Source of the DNA: Aldehydirespirator sp965205155
GTDB taxonomy: Bacteria > Actinomycetota > Acidimicrobiia > Acidimicrobiales > Aldehydirespiratoraceae
Length of the DNA stretch: 64,000 bases
Assembly: GCA_965205155.1 (NCBI GenBank)
Contig: OZ242033.1
Coordinates: 3,782,001 to 3,846,000 of the forward strand
Direction of reading: 5' to 3'
The notes below the pieces were generated by a model. That model did no database searches. It had not been told where the DNA came from and saw only the letters and a list, made by a program, of their open reading frames with translations. A program made the translations under genes and the position numbers. The stretch's first letter is position 1, and each line of letters starts with the position of its first letter. Below are positions 63,619 through 64,000 of this stretch, one piece after another.

Positions 63619-64000
63619 TTAGAAGCCGTAGCTGATGTTGGGGTCGATGAACTCGTTGGTGAACAACTGGTCCGCGGTCAAGTCGGGATCGATGCCCTGC
63701 ATGCCCGCAGCCACCATGTCGTTGAACGTCTTCTCGTAACGAGAAGCCTCCATGTTGCCTGCGATGCTGTCAGGACCGTCACCGACCAGACCGAAGTCCC
63801 GCTGGGCCTGCACCGAGAACGCAGCCAGCTCAGGCGAGTAGCTCCACCACGTGTCAAAGGTCACCACCGCATCAACGATGACCGCGTTGGCCCGATCCGG
63901 ACTGCTGTTGAAGTCCACCGACGCCTGCTGGATGATCGGCACCAGCCTCTCCAGACACGGACGCAGACCCTCGATCTCGCCGTTGCGGACCCCGATCGTC
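63619..64000 (-). CDS. NMT1/THI5-like binding protein, C-terminal fragment of tandem paralogue
   Basis: The last 127 codons of a gene that runs off the window. The protein is identical to residues 774-900 of the lipoprotein at 60627-63329, ending LFTNEFIDPNISYGF. Whether its N-terminal part also has the coiled coil and LIV-type domain cannot be seen. Same strand and same terminator, so the two are head-to-tail copies. Complete identity at the DNA level suggests recent duplication or gene conversion. Confidence 0.9.
   Translation of the reverse strand, partial: TIGVRNGEIEGLRPCLERLVPIIQQASVDFNSSPDRANAVIVDAVVTFDTWWSYSPELAAFSVQAQRDFGLVGDGPDSIAGNMEASRYEKTFNDMVAAGMQGIDPDLTADQLFTNEFIDPNISYGF

Larger units (their letters stand above)
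63547..64000. repeat. exact 454-bp direct repeat of 60555-61008
   Basis: Base for base identical, as read, to 60555-61008 (offset 2992). It contains the GC hairpin terminator and the last 127 codons of the binding-domain gene, and it continues past the window, so the repeat is at least 454 bp. The left border is sharp: identity begins at GGGCGCGCTGAG, and the preceding bases differ. Confidence 0.95.

Overview
The window is GC-rich, high-density bacterial DNA. Gene content and order point to an actinomycete, most likely class Acidimicrobiia: a very long alr-nnr-acpS-glmS-glmM-rpsI-rplM-truA-rplQ-rpoA tail on the ribosomal superoperon, a zinc-type S14, an ECF sigma/zinc anti-sigma pair, a mycofactocin-type alcohol dehydrogenase and many GTG starts. 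The class assignment is inference from gene order and protein style; no rRNA gene is present to confirm it.

Region 1 (1-43,000, almost all on the minus strand) is a housekeeping supercluster. Read in the direction of transcription it runs secE, nusG, rplK, rplA, rplJ, rplL, a protein phosphatase, rpoB, rpoC, rpsL, rpsG, fusA, tuf, rpsJ, [a plus-strand AI-2E-type transporter], rplC to rplO, secY, adk, infA, rpmJ, rpsM, rpsK, rpsD, rpoA, rplQ, truA, rplM, rpsI, glmM, an oversized glmS-like gene, acpS, nnr, alr, and the start of a P1-family peptidase. It joins translation and transcription machinery to amino-sugar and D-alanine supply for peptidoglycan. Several gaps between ribosomal genes hold short copies of a neighbouring gene edge, and these form micro-ORFs coupled stop-to-start. 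No map gene lies between adk and infA.

Region 2 (43,000-44,700) carries tRNA-Trp, an ECF sigma factor with its putative anti-sigma factor, tRNA-Met and tRNA-Thr, followed by a short AT-richer stretch with a strong hairpin.

Region 3 (44,650-64,000) is accessory metabolism and uptake. It holds a serine hydrolase, an acyl-CoA synthetase, and a branched-chain amino-acid-type ABC importer whose five functions are packed into three genes (binding protein + LivH, LivM + LivG, LivF). Next come a MoxR/VWA pair, an NDMA-dependent alcohol dehydrogenase, a family III CoA-transferase, a cytosine-deaminase-like amidohydrolase, a Rieske oxygenase and a 2-oxoglutarate/IPNS-like oxygenase. The region ends with a 900-residue lipoprotein that joins a coiled coil, a LIV-type binding domain and an NMT1/THI5-like binding domain. 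The last 454 bp of the window repeat the 3' end and terminator of that lipoprotein gene exactly, so a tandem paralogue runs off the end.

The most unusual material is the fused transporter set, the dual-fold binding lipoprotein with its duplicated and compositionally distinct module, the coupled micro-ORFs inside the ribosomal operon, the 1151-residue GlmS, and two families of dispersed intergenic repeats.
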